DNA of 64,000 nt from assembly GCF_900086655.1 (NCBI RefSeq), contig NZ_LT575476.1, positions 17,785-81,784 on the forward strand. Reading direction: 5' to 3'. The translations under genes were made by a program, and so were the position numbers. The notes below the pieces were generated by a model. The model did no database searches, had not been told where the DNA came from, and was given only the letters and a program-made list of their open reading frames with translations. The DNA comes from Paenibacillus tuaregi. GTDB lineage: Bacteria > Bacillota > Bacilli > Paenibacillales > Paenibacillaceae. Below are positions 40,657-51,511 of this stretch, in pieces (position 1 is the stretch's first letter; every line of letters begins with the position of its first letter).

Positions 40657-41526
40657 ATGAAACTGGATCAAGCTTATTCCGGCAACGTATTTATCTGCAG
40701 CTCCGACAACTACGAAGAGTCCAAAGCGGTGATCTACGGGATGCCTATGGACTTCACGGTTAGTTACCGCCCGGGTTCCCGGTTCGGTCCTGCCCGTATT
40801 CGTCAAGCTTCTGTAGGTTTGGAAGAATACAGCCCATACCTCGACAAGAGCATTGTTGATATGACCTACTTCGATGCAGGCGACCTGCTGCTGCCTTTCG
40901 GCAACGCGGCCCGCAGTCTTGAAGTTATCGGAGAGTACGTTCGCGGTCTTCTGAACGACGGCAAGTTCCCCATTGGTCTAGGAGGGGAGCACCTTGTCTC
41001 CTGGCCAATCTTTCAGGAGGTTTATGCCAAATACCCGGACCTGGCTCTGATTCATATCGACGCGCATGCGGATTTGCGCGAGCATTATGAGGGCGAGCCT
41101 TTGTCCCACTCTACACCAGTCCGCAAGGCGGCCGAGCTGATGGGCGGCAAGAACATCTACCAGTTCGGAATCCGTTCCGGCTCCAAGGAAGAGTTCTTGT
41201 ATGCTCGGGAGAACATCAACTTCTATCCATTTGAAGTGGCTGCTCCACTGAAGCAGGCCCTGCCTAAGATTGGCCGCCGCCCTGTCTATGTCACCATTGA
41301 CATTGACGTTCTTGACCCATCGGCGGCTCCGGGTACCGGTACCGCGGAAGCGGGTGGGATCACCTCCAAGGAGCTGCTTGAAGCGGTTCATCTGATTGCT
41401 GGCTCTGATGTGAACGTGGTGGGCTGTGATCTCGTGGAGGTCGCTCCGATCTACGATCCAACGGAACAGACGCAAATTGTTGCGGCCAAGCTGATCCGTG
41501 AAATGCTGCTTGGCTTTGTAAAATAG
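40657..41526 (+). CDS. speB: Agmatinase
   Basis: Hydrolyses agmatine to putrescine and urea. 289 aa, arginase/ureohydrolase fold. The binuclear manganese ligands are visible: GGEH, IDAHADLR (D-x-H-x-D) and DIDVLDPSAAPGT (D-x-D). The usual Firmicute GMPMDFTVSYRPGSRFGP start is present. ATG with AGGAGG 8 bases before, 12 bases downstream of speE. It supplies the substrate for speE. Confidence 0.96.
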   Translation: MKLDQAYSGNVFICSSDNYEESKAVIYGMPMDFTVSYRPGSRFGPARIRQASVGLEEYSPYLDKSIVDMTYFDAGDLLLPFGNAARSLEVIGEYVRGLLNDGKFPIGLGGEHLVSWPIFQEVYAKYPDLALIHIDAHADLREHYEGEPLSHSTPVRKAAELMGGKNIYQFGIRSGSKEEFLYARENINFYPFEVAAPLKQALPKIGRRPVYVTIDIDVLDPSAAPGTGTAEAGGITSKELLEAVHLIAGSDVNVVGCDLVEVAPIYDPTEQTQIVAAKLIREMLLGFVK

Positions 41527-41561
41527 CGGAGTAACCGCGAAACGCAAATCTTAAAGACAGG

Positions 41562-41610
41562 AACGCCCTGCCCTAAGGCCAATATGGCTTTTAGGGCAGG
41601 GCGTTTTTTC
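41562..41610 (+). terminator. Intrinsic terminator of speE-speB
   Basis: A long stem of AACGCCCTGCCCTAAGGCC with its complement around AATAT is followed by GTTTTTTC. Confidence 0.92.
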
Positions 41611-41701
41611 GGATTTGCAAGTTGCTGCTCCATGTGTAGGATATCCGTACGGTTCGGTTAGGGCGAATGGAGACCGCAGTAGTCTGTATCTCTCCAAATC
41701 T

Positions 41702-41744
41702 CCAAACCGCCAAACCGCCAAACCGCCAAACCGCCAAACCGCCC
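41702..41744. repeat. Octanucleotide tandem repeat, five copies of CCAAACCG
   Basis: Five perfect head-to-tail copies of CCAAACCG followed by CCCC lie between two genes. They are preceded by the related TCTCCAAATC. The remainder of 41611-41859 holds no gene I can support. Confidence 0.9.
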
Positions 41745-41859
41745 CCAGGTTGAGCCTACATTACGGTAATTTAACGGGCCGGGTGACGGGCGGCTGGCCA
41801 ACGGATCATGTTGTTTTGAGCTTGGCGTTTGGATTCAGAAAGCGCTTATGCTTCTAAGC

Positions 41860-42948
41860 TTAAAAATCAAAAGACAACTGCTCGGCTTCTAGCTGAATTT
41901 CCGCTTGAGTCACGCCGGCCGTGGGCTTGAGAATTCTGCGATTCAAGTCCGGGCCAGAACTCGAATCAGAATTTAAATCAGAACCCAACTCTTGGCCAGA
42001 AAGCGAGTACTCTTTCGGACTTAGGCTGTCCATTGGCTGTGAGCCTGTATAGGAAGCAGGTTCTCCTCCTCCAGGCACACCGGACAATCCGTGCTTGTGG
42101 AGCAGGGCTGCCGACATCATCTTGAACCGGCCGATATACTGCCGGTCCGCATAGTGACTTTGCCCGTACAGCCGGGTGTAAGCTGGGACTAGCTCCGGAT
42201 AACTGGTCCGGAGAGTGGCGAGATACCAGCTCTTCACGTCCTTGGACAGGCGAAGCAGCGAGACCATGGCGAATCTGGCTCCATGTTTCTTGGCTGCGCC
42301 AAGCAGGGCATCTAGGCTCTCCTGAGAATCGGTGAGCAGTGGCAGCACAGGTGCGGCGAAGATGCCAGCGTAAATTCCATGCCTGGTGAGCTGCTGCACG
42401 GTCTCCAGTCTCATCTCCGGGTGCGGAGTTGCGGGTTCAATATTGCGGATAATTCCGACATCCAGAGTATTTAAGCTGATATTTACGGATATGTCGCTCA
42501 TTTGAGTTAGGATATCCAAGTCTCGGAGAACCAGCGGAGAGCGGGTTGTAATACTGGTACGGATCCGGTATTTGGCCAGAAGCTTTAAGCATTCGCGGGT
42601 CAGTTCCGACTTGGCCTCAATAGGCTGGTACGGGTCTGTGGCCGTTCCGATGGTGACCTCCCCCACATGCCTGCGCATGGCTTCGATATCCTGCCCGAAC
42701 TTTCGGGCAAGACGCGATAGCTGAGCTTCCAGAGCCTCGGGGGCGTTGTCTTTTAACACGATATGGTGCTGAAATTCATCTTCCGCGCCTCTTCCTATGA
42801 AGGACTGGAATGCCCGGGCATAACAAAAGCTGCAGCCATGGGCACAGCCGCGGTAAGGATTAATGGACCAATTGAACGGCATGCGTTCTTCCTTGACCCG
42901 ATTCAGGGTCTGTTTGGTCTGAATATGTTCATATTTGGTTTCAGGCAT
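41860..42948 (-). CDS. Radical SAM protein, SPL/Rv2578c-like
   Basis: 362 aa. The iron-sulfur/SAM motif is C-x3-C-x2-C in RGCAHGCSFCYAR near residues 33-45. The surrounding NWSINPYRGC start, VTIGTATDPYQPIE, TTRSPLVLRDLDIL and VNISLNTLD match the Rv2578c/spore-photoproduct-lyase-like group. These act without a known substrate. The C-terminal 60 residues are Ser/Gly/Pro-rich and variable. I start at ATG 42948, which has an AAGGGGG site; the upstream extension lacks one. It is convergent with speE-speB. Confidence 0.9.
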   Translation of the reverse strand: MPETKYEHIQTKQTLNRVKEERMPFNWSINPYRGCAHGCSFCYARAFQSFIGRGAEDEFQHHIVLKDNAPEALEAQLSRLARKFGQDIEAMRRHVGEVTIGTATDPYQPIEAKSELTRECLKLLAKYRIRTSITTRSPLVLRDLDILTQMSDISVNISLNTLDVGIIRNIEPATPHPEMRLETVQQLTRHGIYAGIFAAPVLPLLTDSQESLDALLGAAKKHGARFAMVSLLRLSKDVKSWYLATLRTSYPELVPAYTRLYGQSHYADRQYIGRFKMMSAALLHKHGLSGVPGGGEPASYTGSQPMDSLSPKEYSLSGQELGSDLNSDSSSGPDLNRRILKPTAGVTQAEIQLEAEQLSFDF

Positions 42949-43201
42949 GGTGGCAGACCCCCTTATAATTTGCCAAAATGAAAAGCTGTGAACCCAGTTT
43001 AAAAACTTACAATCGATAACAGTATACCAAACAAATGTTCTCATTAGAAGTAATACCGCCAATTTCCATTCAGGCCATCATGCGAATTAAATATTGATTT
43101 ATAATCAGAATGGGTAAAAATATACATACAGACTCCAACGGCCTTTGCATCAAGGCCAAGTTATCGCTAGATTTGCATGTAACCTTAAGGAGGGACTGGC
43201 T

Positions 43202-44386
43202 ATGGCTAAAAGAACGTTCAGATCGGCCTTGCTTGCAGCGGCTTTGGCTTTAACTTGGGGATTGGGGACAAGTGCTCCGGCACAGGGAACTGTGGCGGAA
43301 GCAGCTTCCTCAGCCCCTTGTCAGACCGGGGACCACGGTCTCTTACAGAAGCTTCAGAAGCAGCATGCTTCAAAGACTCTAGACCCGCTTCATATTACGG
43401 ATGTTAACTTTTTGAGTGATACCACCGGGCGGGCCGCCGGGAACGGTTTTCTTATTGGCACCTCCAACGGAGGGTGTAACTGGCAGGAAATTTATACGGG
43501 TCAGTGGCAGTTTGACCAGATCGTATTCCCGAACAATGTGACAGGTTTTGCGCTCGCAAGAACTTCGCCTGAAGCGGCGGCAAAGCTGATTGCCACCAGC
43601 GATGGAGGTTCTCATTGGAAGGTGCTGAATACCTCGGGGCAAGTCTTTAAGAAGATGGATGCCCAGGACGGGCAGTATATCATAGGATATACCTCGAACG
43701 GGGCTTACAAGTCCTCGAATGGTGGCACCTCCTGGACCAAAATCAAGACACCTGCCAACACCAGAGCAGCGGTATTTACAGACAAATCAGCCCTAAAAGG
43801 TTTTACGCTAACCGTTCATCCGGGAGTTGGGTATAAACTGCATAAGACGGTGAACGGAGGCACAAGCTGGGCTACCGTGTTGACAATTCCATCGGGAACG
43901 GCTTTCGGAGGAGAATTGTATGCTGAAGGCAGCCAGGTCTGGGCTCTGGCCTATGGGGAGTCTGGCATGTCTCAGGTATCGTATTCCTTATACGCGAGTC
44001 ATGATGGAGGGGTACATTGGAAACGGATTATCGCTCAGAGCACTGCTGGGGGAGGACCGGCTCCGGGTACCGGACCCGCACTGGTGAAGAAGGGTCCAGC
44101 GAGTCCAGGCGGGCATCCGGGCAATATGCAGCTCATCGGCAGCTCGGCTGCGTATTTGGCAGGTGGATCACCAGCCGGTGGCAAGGTGGGCGTCGGACGC
44201 TCTTTGGATGGCGGGAAATCGTGGAGCAACGTACCTGCGGTTCTTCCAGGTTTTGATGCAAGAATTTCCTTCCCTTCAATCAAGACCGGTTGGCTGGCAG
44301 TTACAAATGCCTCCAATACAGCGGTGTATGTGACCCACGACGGCGGGGTATCCTGGAACAAGAAGTTCTCCCTGCCTGATGCATAG
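43202..44386 (+). CDS. Secreted Asp-box (BNR/YCF48-like) beta-propeller protein
   Basis: 394 aa. Residues 1-37 form a signal peptide. The mature part carries seven Asp-box-like turns: SNGGCNW, SDGGSHW, SNGGTSW, VNGGTSW, SHDGGVHW, SLDGGKSW and THDGGVSW. These are spaced as in a seven-bladed propeller related to YCF48 and sialidases. There are no sialidase catalytic arginines that I can see, so it is more likely a binding or assembly protein than an enzyme. A Gly/Pro-rich insert lies before the sixth repeat. ATG 43202 has an AAGGAGGG site. Confidence 0.88.
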   Translation: MAKRTFRSALLAAALALTWGLGTSAPAQGTVAEAASSAPCQTGDHGLLQKLQKQHASKTLDPLHITDVNFLSDTTGRAAGNGFLIGTSNGGCNWQEIYTGQWQFDQIVFPNNVTGFALARTSPEAAAKLIATSDGGSHWKVLNTSGQVFKKMDAQDGQYIIGYTSNGAYKSSNGGTSWTKIKTPANTRAAVFTDKSALKGFTLTVHPGVGYKLHKTVNGGTSWATVLTIPSGTAFGGELYAEGSQVWALAYGESGMSQVSYSLYASHDGGVHWKRIIAQSTAGGGPAPGTGPALVKKGPASPGGHPGNMQLIGSSAAYLAGGSPAGGKVGVGRSLDGGKSWSNVPAVLPGFDARISFPSIKTGWLAVTNASNTAVYVTHDGGVSWNKKFSLPDA

Positions 44387-44612
44387 ACCGCCTAGAGCGC
44401 ATAGAAAGCAATTAGAGATTTAGTCTGCAAGTGGATAACAGCCCTTCTTAGGAGTTAACCTCCCAAGGAGGGTTGTGTGGTTTGAGGGATTCTTTTTGGG
44501 AGAAAAAACGCATTTTAACGGTGCCGCCATTGAACTGAGCGGACGAACTGGATATAGTATATGGAATGAACGATATATAGTACAATAGATTCAGCAGATA
44601 GGGGCAAGAAGA

Positions 44613-45035
44613 ATGCCGGATCATAAACCAGCGGCTATTACAGTGACCAGCCTGCAAGAAGAGAACGAAGTGGTTCAGCGTTACCAGGGGCAGGTATTCC
44701 GTGCTGGAGGCGCGATTTATATTAAATATGAAGAGTTGGGCCAAGGCCCCAGCGGGGAGGAAGTGACCCGGGTGATGGTCAAAATCTCGCCGGGCGAGCT
44801 CAAGCTGATCCGTCACGGGGCGGTAGAGTCTTCCCAGACATTTCAAGCGGGGAAGAAGCTTCCGGGTCATTACCGGGCGGCGTATACCTCGTTCAACCTG
44901 TCCACGGATACCCGGGAGCTTTCCCTCAGCCTGGATGGATTATCAGGGACCGCCAAGTGGAATTATGATTTGTATGTCTATGATGAATTAGCGGGTCATT
45001 TCGATATCAGTTTACATATACAGGAGGAAGCTTAG
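44613..45035 (+). CDS. ywiB: DUF1934 (YwiB-like) beta-barrel protein
   Basis: 140 aa. It is a small lipocalin-like barrel with VVQRYQGQVFRAGGAIYIKYEE, VMVKISPGELKLIRHG and YDLYVYDELAGHFDISLHI in separate blocks, as in DUF1934/YwiB. It lies 3 bases upstream of argS and is transcribed with it, the same pairing as in Bacillus subtilis. The role is unknown. ATG with a GGGGCAAG site. Confidence 0.88.
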   Translation: MPDHKPAAITVTSLQEENEVVQRYQGQVFRAGGAIYIKYEELGQGPSGEEVTRVMVKISPGELKLIRHGAVESSQTFQAGKKLPGHYRAAYTSFNLSTDTRELSLSLDGLSGTAKWNYDLYVYDELAGHFDISLHIQEEA

Positions 45036-45038
45036 ACA

Positions 45039-46718
45039 ATGACACACAATCCATTAGAAGAAATTAACCTGAAGGTGGCGGAGGCCGTAACCACAGCTAT
45101 TGTGGCGGCAGGGCTTGCCGCCAAGGAAGACATTCCGACAATCAAGCTTGAAGTGCCGAAGGAGAAAGCCCACGGGGACCTCGCTACAAATGCGGCGATG
45201 CAGTTAACCAAGATTGCGAAGAAGAACCCGCGCCAGATTGCTGAGGCGATCCTGGAGCATTTGGATCACAGCAGCGCTTCCATTGAGAAGGCGGAGATTG
45301 CAGGTCCAGGGTTCATCAACTTCACTCTGAGCAAAAGCTATCTGTATCCTGTTCTTGAGCAGGTTTATGAGCAGGGGGACGAATACGGGCGCATTTCACT
45401 CGGTCAAGGTCAAAAGGTTCAAGTTGAGTTCGTCAGCGCGAACCCAACAGGAAGCCTGCACCTGGGTCATGCCCGCGGGGCGGCTGTAGGGGATGCCCTT
45501 TGCAACCTGCTGGACTATGCCGGTTATGAAGTTACACGTGAGTACTACATTAATGATGCGGGAAACCAGGTTGTCAATCTGGCCAAATCGATTGAAGCCC
45601 GCTATTTGCAGGAGCTTGGACAGCCTGCTGAAATGCCGGAGGATGGTTATCACGGCGAGGACATCAAAGGTTTTGCCAAGGAGCTTGTGGCAGAGCAGGG
45701 CGATGCTCTGCTGTCACGCACCCCGGGCGAGCGTGTGGCCTTCCTGCGCAAGTATGGGCTGGAGAAGGAGCTCGATAAGATCAAGCGGGATTTGTCGCGT
45801 TTCCGTGTTCATTTTGACAGCTGGTTCAGCGAGACCTCGCTCTATGAAGGCGGACAGGTGGAAGCTTCCCTTCAGGAGCTTAAGGATAAGGGACAGACCT
45901 ATGAGGAAGACGGAGCGGTCTGGCTGAGAACGACCGACTACGGGGATGACAAGGACCGGGTGCTTGTGAAGAATGACGGTACTTATACGTACCTCACCCC
46001 GGATATTTCTTACCACCGCAATAAATACAACCGCGGTTATGACCGCATGATCAATATTTTTGGTGCCGATCACCATGGATATATTCCGCGTCTTAAGGCA
46101 GCTATGACTGCGCTTGGAAATGACCCGGACAAGCTGACGGTGCTGATTGCCCAGATGGTCAGCCTGTTCCAGGACGGGGAAAAGGTGAAAATGTCCAAGC
46201 GGACCGGGAAAGCGGTCACGATGGTTGATCTGATGGACGAAGTTGGTGTGGACGCGATCCGTTACTTCTTCACCATGCGAAGCATGGATTCGCATCTGGA
46301 CTTCGACATGGATCTGGCGGTTTCCACTTCCAATGAGAACCCAGTCTATTATGTTCAGTATGCGCATGCCCGGATCTGCAGTATTTTCCGTCAGGCTGAG
46401 GAGCAAGGTATCGCCATTCCAGGTCCGGTGGATGCGGACCTTACGAAGCTCACGGCTGCTCACGAATACGACTTGCTCCGCAAGATCGGCGAGCTTCCTG
46501 AGGAGGTGGAGACAGCGGCGAATCACTTCGCGCCTCACCGTCTCGTGCGTTATGTGTATGAACTGTCTTCCTTGTTCCACAGCTACTATAGAGCCGAGCG
46601 CGTCATCACGGAAGACGCGCAGCAGACCGCCGCGCGCCTCGTGCTGCTCGGCGCGACCCGCCGCGTGATCGCGCGTGTACTCGCGCTGATCGGCGTCGAG
46701 GCCCCGGACCGCATGTAG
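45039..46718 (+). CDS. argS: Arginyl-tRNA synthetase
   Basis: 559 aa class I aminoacyl-tRNA synthetase that charges tRNA-Arg with arginine. It shows the N-terminal additional domain and the HIGH motif as HLGHARGAAVGDAL in SANPTGSLHLGHARGA. KMSKRTGKAVTM stands for the KMSKS loop, and a C-terminal anticodon-binding DALR domain has RVLALIGVEAPDRM at the end. ATG follows AGGAGGAAG; the gene begins 3 bases behind ywiB. Two GC-rich hairpins after the stop end the transcript. Confidence 0.97.
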   Translation: MTHNPLEEINLKVAEAVTTAIVAAGLAAKEDIPTIKLEVPKEKAHGDLATNAAMQLTKIAKKNPRQIAEAILEHLDHSSASIEKAEIAGPGFINFTLSKSYLYPVLEQVYEQGDEYGRISLGQGQKVQVEFVSANPTGSLHLGHARGAAVGDALCNLLDYAGYEVTREYYINDAGNQVVNLAKSIEARYLQELGQPAEMPEDGYHGEDIKGFAKELVAEQGDALLSRTPGERVAFLRKYGLEKELDKIKRDLSRFRVHFDSWFSETSLYEGGQVEASLQELKDKGQTYEEDGAVWLRTTDYGDDKDRVLVKNDGTYTYLTPDISYHRNKYNRGYDRMINIFGADHHGYIPRLKAAMTALGNDPDKLTVLIAQMVSLFQDGEKVKMSKRTGKAVTMVDLMDEVGVDAIRYFFTMRSMDSHLDFDMDLAVSTSNENPVYYVQYAHARICSIFRQAEEQGIAIPGPVDADLTKLTAAHEYDLLRKIGELPEEVETAANHFAPHRLVRYVYELSSLFHSYYRAERVITEDAQQTAARLVLLGATRRVIARVLALIGVEAPDRM

Positions 46719-46752
46719 CCGGATTCCCGGCTCATGTCCGGTCAGGGCCGGG

Positions 46753-46786
46753 AGCCCGCCAGCTTAGCGCGGCGGGCTTTCCCTTC
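46753..46786 (+). terminator. Probable argS terminator
   Basis: GCCCGCC and GGCGGGC pair around AGCTTAGCGC and are followed by TTTCCC. Confidence 0.65.
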
Positions 46787-46817
46787 GGCGGCGTGAATGT
46801 CCGCCGCCGACCCCACA

Positions 46818-46862
46818 GCAAGGCCCCGCCCATGGATTTCCCGGGCGGGGCCTTGCTGTTTT
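46818..46862. terminator. Strong bidirectional hairpin
   Basis: AAGGCCCCGCCC and GGGCGGGGCCTT pair perfectly. On the plus strand it is followed by GCTGTTTTTGG. It lies between convergent genes and can serve both. Confidence 0.7.
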
Positions 46863-47027
46863 TGGAGGCCGCCCGGTTACAGGCGGCCACACCGCGCAGC
46901 GCTCGTGCGTACCCCGGAGCACCACACCGACGCTCAACGAGCGACCCGCAGAGCGGACTTACCGTGCAGCGCTCGCCGGGCGTCCCTGATTGGGGCCATG
47001 CCGAGCTTTGCTCATTCGAAGCTCATC

Positions 47028-48176
47028 CTACTTCAGCCCCCGCTTCACCAGCCGGAGTGCGTTGACCTCAACCGGAGAGATGCTGCCCCGGACGGCCTTT
47101 TTTTTGCCGGGGGCCACCGGACGGGCCGTCCTGCGGAGCAGCTGCTTAATCTCGGTAGGGCTGAGACCCGGCCGGAGTGCGAGCAGCAGTGCGATAGCCC
47201 CGCTGACGTGTGAAGTCGCCATGGACGTCCCGTTCATTTCCTTGTGCTTGCCGCCAACCCAGGAGGAGTAGATTTTCTCCCCGGGCGCATAGATATCGAC
47301 ATGTGGTCCGCTGTTGCTGAAGCGGGCAATCCGGCGGTTCCGGTCTGTCGCGCCTACGGAGATGGTCTGGGGATAGCGCGCAGGGTAATCAACGCTGCGG
47401 CTTTTATTGTCATTGCCTGCGGAGGCGACAATTACAACACCGGCCTGAAGAGCTTTGTTCACTACACTCAGCAGCGACTTGTTCTTGGATTTCATACCAA
47501 AACTCATATTGATAATATCCACCTGATTCCGGACGCACCAATCGATACCCATAATGATGTCGGATACATACGCCGCGCCATTATGGTCAAAGGCCTTGAC
47601 GGGATAGATTGTTGCGCGCGGGGCAACTCCGAGTATGCCTTGTATACCACCGGAGCCAGCTATGGTCCCGGTAATGTGGGTACCATGCCCGTTGTCATCA
47701 TGGGGCAGCATGTTGGGATTTAGCAGATTAACCCCTCTTGCAAGGGAGTAGCGGAGATCGGGATGGCTGAAATCGGCTCCGGTGTCAATAACCCCGATGC
47801 GTACCTGGTAGCCGGTTGAGGAGGACCATACATCAGGCGCCTGAATATGACGGACACCCCAAGGAATTTCAGGTGTGTTCATCAGTCCGCTGGCGGGCAC
47901 CGCATGTACGCTGACTTGGGCGTCATGTTCAATATAAAGGCCGTGCCTGCAGCCGCTGGGCAGGTCGGTCACCTTAAAAGGGCAGATGAAAGCGTGCAGC
48001 AGAGAGGAACTGCGGATGTGGCGCAGCGGCTGATTTGAACGCTTCATCCGGTTAAGCAGCTTTAAGCATTCGCGGTAAGCCGCCGGGCGGGCGAAGCGGA
48101 TAATCGTCCGTTGTCCTTTGTGTGCTGCCGCTCCGGCCTGTTCCTGAATAAAATGGAGGAATCGGGAGTAGTCCAT
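47028..48176 (-). CDS. S8 family serine peptidase (subtilase)
   Basis: 382 aa. The catalytic triad is clear: D in VIDTGADFSH, H in NGHGTHITGT and S in MNGTSMATSHVSG, with the oxyanion asparagine in SAGNDN. About 100 residues precede the catalytic domain; they contain RTIIRFARP and HAQVSVHAVPASG, like a pro-peptide or intramolecular inhibitor. I see no signal peptide, so it may be intracellular or leave by another route. ATG 48176 has a GAAGGGA site. The C-terminus is rich in Lys and Arg. It sits between argS and rpoE. Confidence 0.93.
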   Translation of the reverse strand: MDYSRFLHFIQEQAGAAAHKGQRTIIRFARPAAYRECLKLLNRMKRSNQPLRHIRSSSLLHAFICPFKVTDLPSGCRHGLYIEHDAQVSVHAVPASGLMNTPEIPWGVRHIQAPDVWSSSTGYQVRIGVIDTGADFSHPDLRYSLARGVNLLNPNMLPHDDNGHGTHITGTIAGSGGIQGILGVAPRATIYPVKAFDHNGAAYVSDIIMGIDWCVRNQVDIINMSFGMKSKNKSLLSVVNKALQAGVVIVASAGNDNKSRSVDYPARYPQTISVGATDRNRRIARFSNSGPHVDIYAPGEKIYSSWVGGKHKEMNGTSMATSHVSGAIALLLALRPGLSPTEIKQLLRRTARPVAPGKKKAVRGSISPVEVNALRLVKRGLK

Positions 48177-48569
48177 GCAAGCAGTCCCTTCTGACAAAGC
48201 GTGTTGGTTGCAGTATTGTATGAGCAGCAGAGGGAACCGGAGTGGGAGCCTGCCCTGTATAGAGGGAAATAGGCTGAATAGCCCCAGGTTGGGACCGGCA
48301 CCCAGGGTGATTTATTTGCATAAAGTGCTCAATTACCGTGTCAAACCAAGGAAAAGCACATAGGATGTGGGGAAGGCCTGTAAACGGCTTTCAGCTTGCG
48401 ATTTCTGAAGATCGTTCAAGACTCTTCAGAGAGCGGATACAGTCAAAAAGACGGAGGGCGCTGCTCTCCGTCTTTTCAATGTTTGTCCATGACTCATTGG
48501 AATGGACAATGTAATTTACACTATTTTACAATAAAAGTAATCGAAGATGTCATTAGGGAGGAGATAGGT
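48177..48569. other. Spacer with hairpin and promoter
   Basis: A perfect AAAAGACGGAG/CTCCGTCTTTT hairpin at 48447-48478 could terminate in either direction. TGGACA (48503-48508) and TACAAT (48527-48532), 18 apart, may be the promoter of the next gene. No gene is seen in the rest. Confidence 0.5.
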
Positions 48570-48806
48570 TTGGATTTTACCATTGGTGATGTTATGTTTC
48601 TGTTTATAGTGTTCCTTCCCGTACTCGCCCTGCTGATATGGACGTACTTTAATCCCGAGCAGAGTATCCTCTGGGGTGAGCGGTGGAAGTATGCGGAAGA
48701 GCCTGAAGTATCCGAGAAGGCGATCCGTTTTACCAAACTTAGCTCTTTAATTGCTATTATTCTGGTGATTCTTTTCTTTTTGATTCTGGTGCTCTCCTGC
48801 TTTTAA
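48570..48806 (+). CDS. Small two-helix membrane protein, unknown
   Basis: 78 aa with hydrophobic segments at about residues 7-25 and 56-77, joined by a charged loop (NPEQSILWGERWKYAEEPE). Start TTG with GGGAGGAG 6 bases before it; the longer frame upstream has no ribosome site. It resembles short membrane proteins found upstream of rpoE in related bacteria, but I do not recognise a family. Confidence 0.6.
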   Translation: MDFTIGDVMFLFIVFLPVLALLIWTYFNPEQSILWGERWKYAEEPEVSEKAIRFTKLSSLIAIILVILFFLILVLSCF

Positions 48807-49024
48807 TTCGTAAGCTCGGCTCTCCTTACACAACTCCGATGCCAAACTGGTGAATTCCAGCTGCAGCATGCAAGGACATGCGAATTTAACCGCTTCGGCG
48901 TATAGAATAAACTTGCTTTTTGCTTCCAAATAGGTTTTACTTATGTGTGATAAAGAACAGAATGGATGAGTGAGGGGTTCCCTCAATCTTCTGCTTGAAA
49001 CATTGTGTGAGAGGACGTGTGTAA

Positions 49025-49570
49025 GTGAGTACACCGCTCAATTTGAAGTTTGACCCGGAGAAAGTGCATGAGATTCCGATGGTCGACTTGGCCTTTATGA
49101 TTTTGAAAGCGGCTAATACGCCGTACTATTACCGTGATCTAATGAACGAAGTTGCGAAGCTTCGCGGTATGTCGGAAGCCGAGATTAATGAAGCCATTGC
49201 CCAGCTATATACGGAGATTAATATCGACGGGCGTTTCGCTTGTGTCGGTACGAACCTTTGGGGCTTGAAGCGTTGGTATCCGATTGAGCGTTCCGAGGAT
49301 CCGGTAGCTAACGCCAAACGTCCGCGCATTATTAATGACGAGGATGACGATCTGGACGATGACTTCGTGGAAGAGGAAGAAACGTACGATTCCGACGATG
49401 AGGATTACGATGCTGTTGACGAGGACGGGGAAGATGAACTGTTCCCGGATGATGACGATGACGCTGATGTGGAAGACGAAGAGATTCTGGATGATGAGGA
49501 TCTTGACGAAGAGGACGAGGATTCCGATACGCTTGAGGATGAAGAGCTTGAGGAAGACGACGACAAATAG
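49025..49570 (+). CDS. rpoE: RNA polymerase delta subunit
   Basis: 181 aa. The N-terminal 90 residues form the folded HARE-HTH domain (MVDLAFMILKAANTPYYYRDL, GRFACVGTNLWGLKRWYP as separate blocks). The C-terminal half is almost purely Asp and Glu, the hallmark of delta. It loosens RNA polymerase from nucleic acid and speeds recycling. The start is GTG with GAGAGGA about 9 bases before. The gene precedes pyrG, as in other Bacillales. Confidence 0.96.
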   Translation: MSTPLNLKFDPEKVHEIPMVDLAFMILKAANTPYYYRDLMNEVAKLRGMSEAEINEAIAQLYTEINIDGRFACVGTNLWGLKRWYPIERSEDPVANAKRPRIINDEDDDLDDDFVEEEETYDSDDEDYDAVDEDGEDELFPDDDDDADVEDEEILDDEDLDEEDEDSDTLEDEELEEDDDK

Positions 49571-49628
49571 ACGTTTTACCCGGCGGTTATGCCTGCTTTA
49601 AGTATCCGAAATCGCTCCGCTGCCTGAC

Positions 49629-49668
49629 TTGACAGAGGGCAGGGTTACGGGTAAACTATTGCATGGGC
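49629..49668 (+). promoter_or_regulatory. pyrG promoter with GGGC start site
   Basis: TTGACA (49629-49634) and TAAACT (49652-49657) are 17 apart. Seven bases further lies GGGC (49665-49668). In Bacillus subtilis pyrG begins with GGGC and adds extra G when CTP is low. The layout here is the same. Confidence 0.75.
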
Positions 49669-49703
49669 TTATGATTCAGACCTATAAATATGATCAAAAT
49701 TAG

Positions 49704-49745
49704 AAAAGTGCCCCGTCTTGTTCGGGTGTCACTTTTTTGTTTTTT
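49704..49745 (+). terminator. pyrG leader attenuator
   Basis: AAAAGTG...CCCCG pairs with CGGG...CACTTTTTT, followed by a long T-run. Its left arm holds CCCCGTCTTGTTC, which a 5' run of G could cover. It also ends any transcript from rpoE. Confidence 0.8.
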
Positions 49746-49791
49746 TATGTGGCTTTTTCGAGATGATTTCCATCTGAATGGGTTACCATAG

Positions 49792-51465
<1,674 letters not shown>

Positions 51466-51511
51466 TATCGATTCGATATATTCACAAAAATGAAAAAATA
51501 CTCCCGAAATT

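Larger units (their letters stand above)
46719..47027. other. GC-rich spacer between argS and the subtilase gene
   Basis: Holds the two hairpins listed next and, at 46880-46985, a GC-rich stretch in which GCAGCGCTCG occurs twice. Another part shares GCCACACCGCGC with the repeat at 6547. No gene is supported. Confidence 0.5.

Noticed and set aside
44387..44612. T-box leader before ywiB-argS
   Set aside because: No T-box sequence (TGGNACCGCG-like) or terminator/antiterminator pair was found.
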